Shown here piece by piece: positions 62,340 to 64,000 of a stretch of DNA of 64,000 bases. This DNA is from Microcoleus sp. FACHB-1515 (GTDB lineage: Bacteria > Cyanobacteriota > Cyanobacteriia > Elainellales > Elainellaceae). The translations under genes and the position numbers were made by a program. The stretch is taken from NCBI RefSeq assembly GCF_014696105.1, contig NZ_JACJPO010000033.1, positions 1 through 64,000 of the forward strand, given 5' to 3'. Positions within the stretch are counted from its first letter, which is position 1. Every line of letters starts with the position of its first letter. The notes beneath the pieces are model-generated. The model saw only the letters and a list, made by a program, of their open reading frames with translations. It did no database searches and was not told where the DNA came from.

Positions 62340-62822
62340 CTAGGTATCTAGCGGATTCAGCTTTGCCATTGCCCAGGTGGTATAAGTTCCAATCGGTGTC
62401 CAAATCAGATAGGGAACCAGCAGGAAGGTTGCTTTTGGATCGATCGACCAAACGGCGATCGCCAATCCGAGTCCAATCAAAAACCCAATTCCGCCAATAA
62501 TCGTTCCGGTCATGAGACTGCGCCGCATCAGCATCACCGGATTATAAGCCAGCGTTACCAGTTCCAGCAGCAGATAAACGCCCATGAATGTCCAGATGCG
62601 CGAACTGCCCGGATCGCGATTCCAAACAGTGGCAGCAGAAAAGGCGGCACAGACAAATACAAACGTCCAAATTATCGGAATTAGCTTCTCAAACGTCAGC
62701 CAGCGCGGACGCTTGAGACGATTAAACCAGCGAATTCCATTCGGTGGCGCGATCGAGCCAACCGCGCCACCCAGCACGATCGCGATCGCCACCGTTACCA
62801 TCCAGGGTCGAATCACATCCAT
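62340..62822 (-). CDS. tspO: TspO/MBR-family membrane protein
   Basis: A 160-residue five-helix membrane protein of the TspO/peripheral benzodiazepine receptor family, which binds tetrapyrroles and is linked to stress and porphyrin handling. The opening helices (VTVAIAIVLGGAVGSIAPPN), the PRWLTFEKLIPIIWTFVF loop-helix and the AYNPVMLMRRSLMTG and PKATFLLVPYLIWTPIGTYT helices follow the family order. In cyanobacteria some members respond to salt. ATG is at 62820-62822; it seems monocistronic. Confidence 0.85.
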   Translation of the reverse strand: MDVIRPWMVTVAIAIVLGGAVGSIAPPNGIRWFNRLKRPRWLTFEKLIPIIWTFVFVCAAFSAATVWNRDPGSSRIWTFMGVYLLLELVTLAYNPVMLMRRSLMTGTIIGGIGFLIGLGLAIAVWSIDPKATFLLVPYLIWTPIGTYTTWAMAKLNPLDT

Positions 62823-62923
62823 TTCCCTTTCCCTGTATTGGGAAGCTTTGCATCGCTTCCGAAAATAAACAGATCTTGGCAGGAAAGAGATGAGGGGAAA
62901 TCGACCCCAGGAGCGATTCGGAC

Positions 62924-64000
62924 TTAGCAGAAGATGCTGCCGAAAAACTCGATCGCCTCCTTCAGCGAGGCAACAAACGCATCAATCTCTTCTTTCGTGT
63001 TGTAGAAGTACAGGCTCGCCCGCGCCGTCGATTGCGCCTTTAAATAGCGGTGCAAAGGCTGTGTGCAGTGGTGTCCGGCTCGAATCGCGATCCCCGTCTG
63101 ATCGAGAATTGTCGAAAGGTCGTGCGGATGAACGGCTCCGGCTGTAAAGGATGCCAAAGCTGCGCGACCTTCGCCCTTCGCATCCGGTCGAGGACCATAC
63201 AGCCGCAGTTCTGGAATTTCGAGAAGCTGCTGCCACAGGTAGCTCGTCAGTTCCGCTTCGTAGGCGTGAATCGCGTCCATGCCAATGCTACTGAGGTAAT
63301 TGACGGCAGCACCGAGCGAAATCGCTTCGGCAATTGCTGGAGTTCCCGCCTCGAACTTGTGCGGCAAATCCGCATAGGTGGAATGATCGAGAAACACATC
63401 CGCAATCATTTCGCCGCCACCCAGGAACGGAGGCATCGATCGCAACACATCCAGCTTGCCGTACAGAAAACCGATTCCGGTCGCCGCACACATCTTATGA
63501 CCGGAAGCGACGAGCCAATCGCAGTCGATCGCCTGCACGTCCAGCTTCATGTGCGGAGCGCTTTGGCAAGCATCGATCAAAACTCGTGCGCCTTTTTCGT
63601 GCGCGAGCCGAGCGATTTCCGCAACCGGATTGATGCAGCCAAGCGTATTCGAGACGTGAACGGTTGAGACGAGCTTGGTTTTGTCGGTCAAGAGCGATCG
63701 ATACTGCTCCAAATCAAATTCTTCCGTCTCAGTCAGTTCCACAAACTTCAAAACGGCTCCCGTCCGCTGCGCCAAAAGCTGCCAGGGAATCAAGTTGCTG
63801 TGATGCTCCATGACGGACAAGATAATTTCATCGCCCGCCTTGACATTCTCATTGCCCCAAGCATAGGCGACCAGGTTAATCGCTTCGCTGGCGTTGCGCG
63901 TGAAAACGACCTCTTGACGCGATCGCGCATTCACAAACGCCGCCACTCGATCCCGCGCCCCTTCATAATCGTTGGTCGCACGAGTACTCAGCGTATGTAC
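62924..64000 (-). CDS. sufS: Cysteine desulfurase SufS (N-terminus beyond the window)
   Basis: PLP-dependent enzyme that takes sulfur from cysteine for iron-sulfur cluster assembly by the SUF system, the main system of cyanobacteria. 358 residues are in the window, and the first 60-70 lie to the right: the frame continues to the edge, beginning [19 protein letters not shown]. The Schiff-base lysine is in [12 protein letters not shown] and the persulfide Cys in [10 protein letters not shown]. Its neighbours to the right, expected to be sufD and others, are not visible. Partial at its 5' end. Confidence 0.94.
   Translation of the reverse strand, partial: VHTLSTRATNDYEGARDRVAAFVNARSRQEVVFTRNASEAINLVAYAWGNENVKAGDEIILSVMEHHSNLIPWQLLAQRTGAVLKFVELTETEEFDLEQYRSLLTDKTKLVSTVHVSNTLGCINPVAEIARLAHEKGARVLIDACQSAPHMKLDVQAIDCDWLVASGHKMCAATGIGFLYGKLDVLRSMPPFLGGGEMIADVFLDHSTYADLPHKFEAGTPAIAEAISLGAAVNYLSSIGMDAIHAYEAELTSYLWQQLLEIPELRLYGPRPDAKGEGRAALASFTAGAVHPHDLSTILDQTGIAIRAGHHCTQPLHRYLKAQSTARASLYFYNTKEEIDAFVASLKEAIEFFGSIFC

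Noticed and set aside
1-64000. CRISPR arrays, rRNA and tRNA genes
   Set aside because: No regularly spaced direct repeats and no sequence with the T-loop GGTTCRAnYCC in a cloverleaf context were found in the intergenic stretches.
1-64000. High density of GCGATCGC as a special element
   Set aside because: This is the HIP1 octamer that is common throughout many cyanobacterial genomes; it supports the taxonomic assignment but marks no local feature.

Overview
The window is chromosomal DNA from a cyanobacterium, most likely filamentous and Leptolyngbya-like (genus is inference). The octamer GCGATCGC (HIP1) and its core CGATCG are scattered through almost every gene. The gene content is oxygenic-phototroph specific: the oxidative chlorophyll cyclase AcsF, the phylloquinone genes menA and menF, the proton-extrusion protein PxcA, a CpcS-type phycobiliprotein lyase, a Tab2-family photosystem translation factor, DUF3120 and cyanoexosortase A. 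No rRNA, tRNA, CRISPR array, prophage or intact insertion sequence was found.

Layout. 0-17.7 kb: acsF, a PDZ/radical-SAM protein and uppP (leftward), DUF3120, an FHA-adenylate cyclase, a cation-efflux protein, divergent menA/menF, pxcA, a lone P-loop helicase-like ATPase, a subtilase and a membrane-anchored Ser/Thr kinase. 17.9-30.5 kb: an exopolysaccharide locus with a Wzc/GumC-type chain-length ATPase and an SLBB export protein leftward, and two GT4 enzymes, a Wzx flippase, an O-antigen ligase/polymerase-like protein, a GT2 enzyme, a hexapeptide acetyltransferase and a GNAT rightward. 30.5-33.3 kb: a LacI-family repressor, its probable target (a 104-residue unknown protein) and an SLH-domain envelope protein. 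33.5-46.4 kb: SPFH/NfeD pair, PP2C phosphatase, a glutamine-riboswitch-controlled small gene with a repeat-protein gene behind it, nurA, a valine-pyruvate aminotransferase/rimM pair, glgP, a Tab2 homologue and mtnP. 46.4-50.3 kb: a leftward operon DegT aminotransferase - cyanoexosortase A - its associated protein - SLBB protein. 50.7-64 kb: lysC, sepF, hemE, an epimerase, a GT39-type membrane glycosyltransferase, a B12-binding radical SAM protein, cpcS-coaX, a VanX-type dipeptidase, a lipoprotein, tspO and the C-terminal part of sufS, which runs off the right edge.

The two most informative regulatory regions are these. (1) At 37198-37545, a near-consensus sigma-70 promoter has an NtcA box (GTA-N8-TAC) over its -10 element, followed by a leader that folds as the glnA/Downstream-peptide glutamine riboswitch, then a 62-residue DUF4278-type protein (PirA-like nitrogen regulator candidate). 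(2) At 31776-31838, a 30-bp perfect palindrome with a LacI-type TGAATC/GATTCA core sits at the predicted transcription start of a small gene of unknown function, with a second half-matching site exactly 42 bp upstream over the -35 box and the LacI-family gene divergent beside it. Both follow from the sequence itself, but neither has been tested here.

The two envelope loci probably cooperate: the 18-30 kb locus builds and exports a polysaccharide, while the exosortase operon, which carries its own SLBB protein and a sugar-nucleotide aminotransferase, would process PEP-CTERM proteins encoded elsewhere. No PEP-CTERM substrate was seen in the window.
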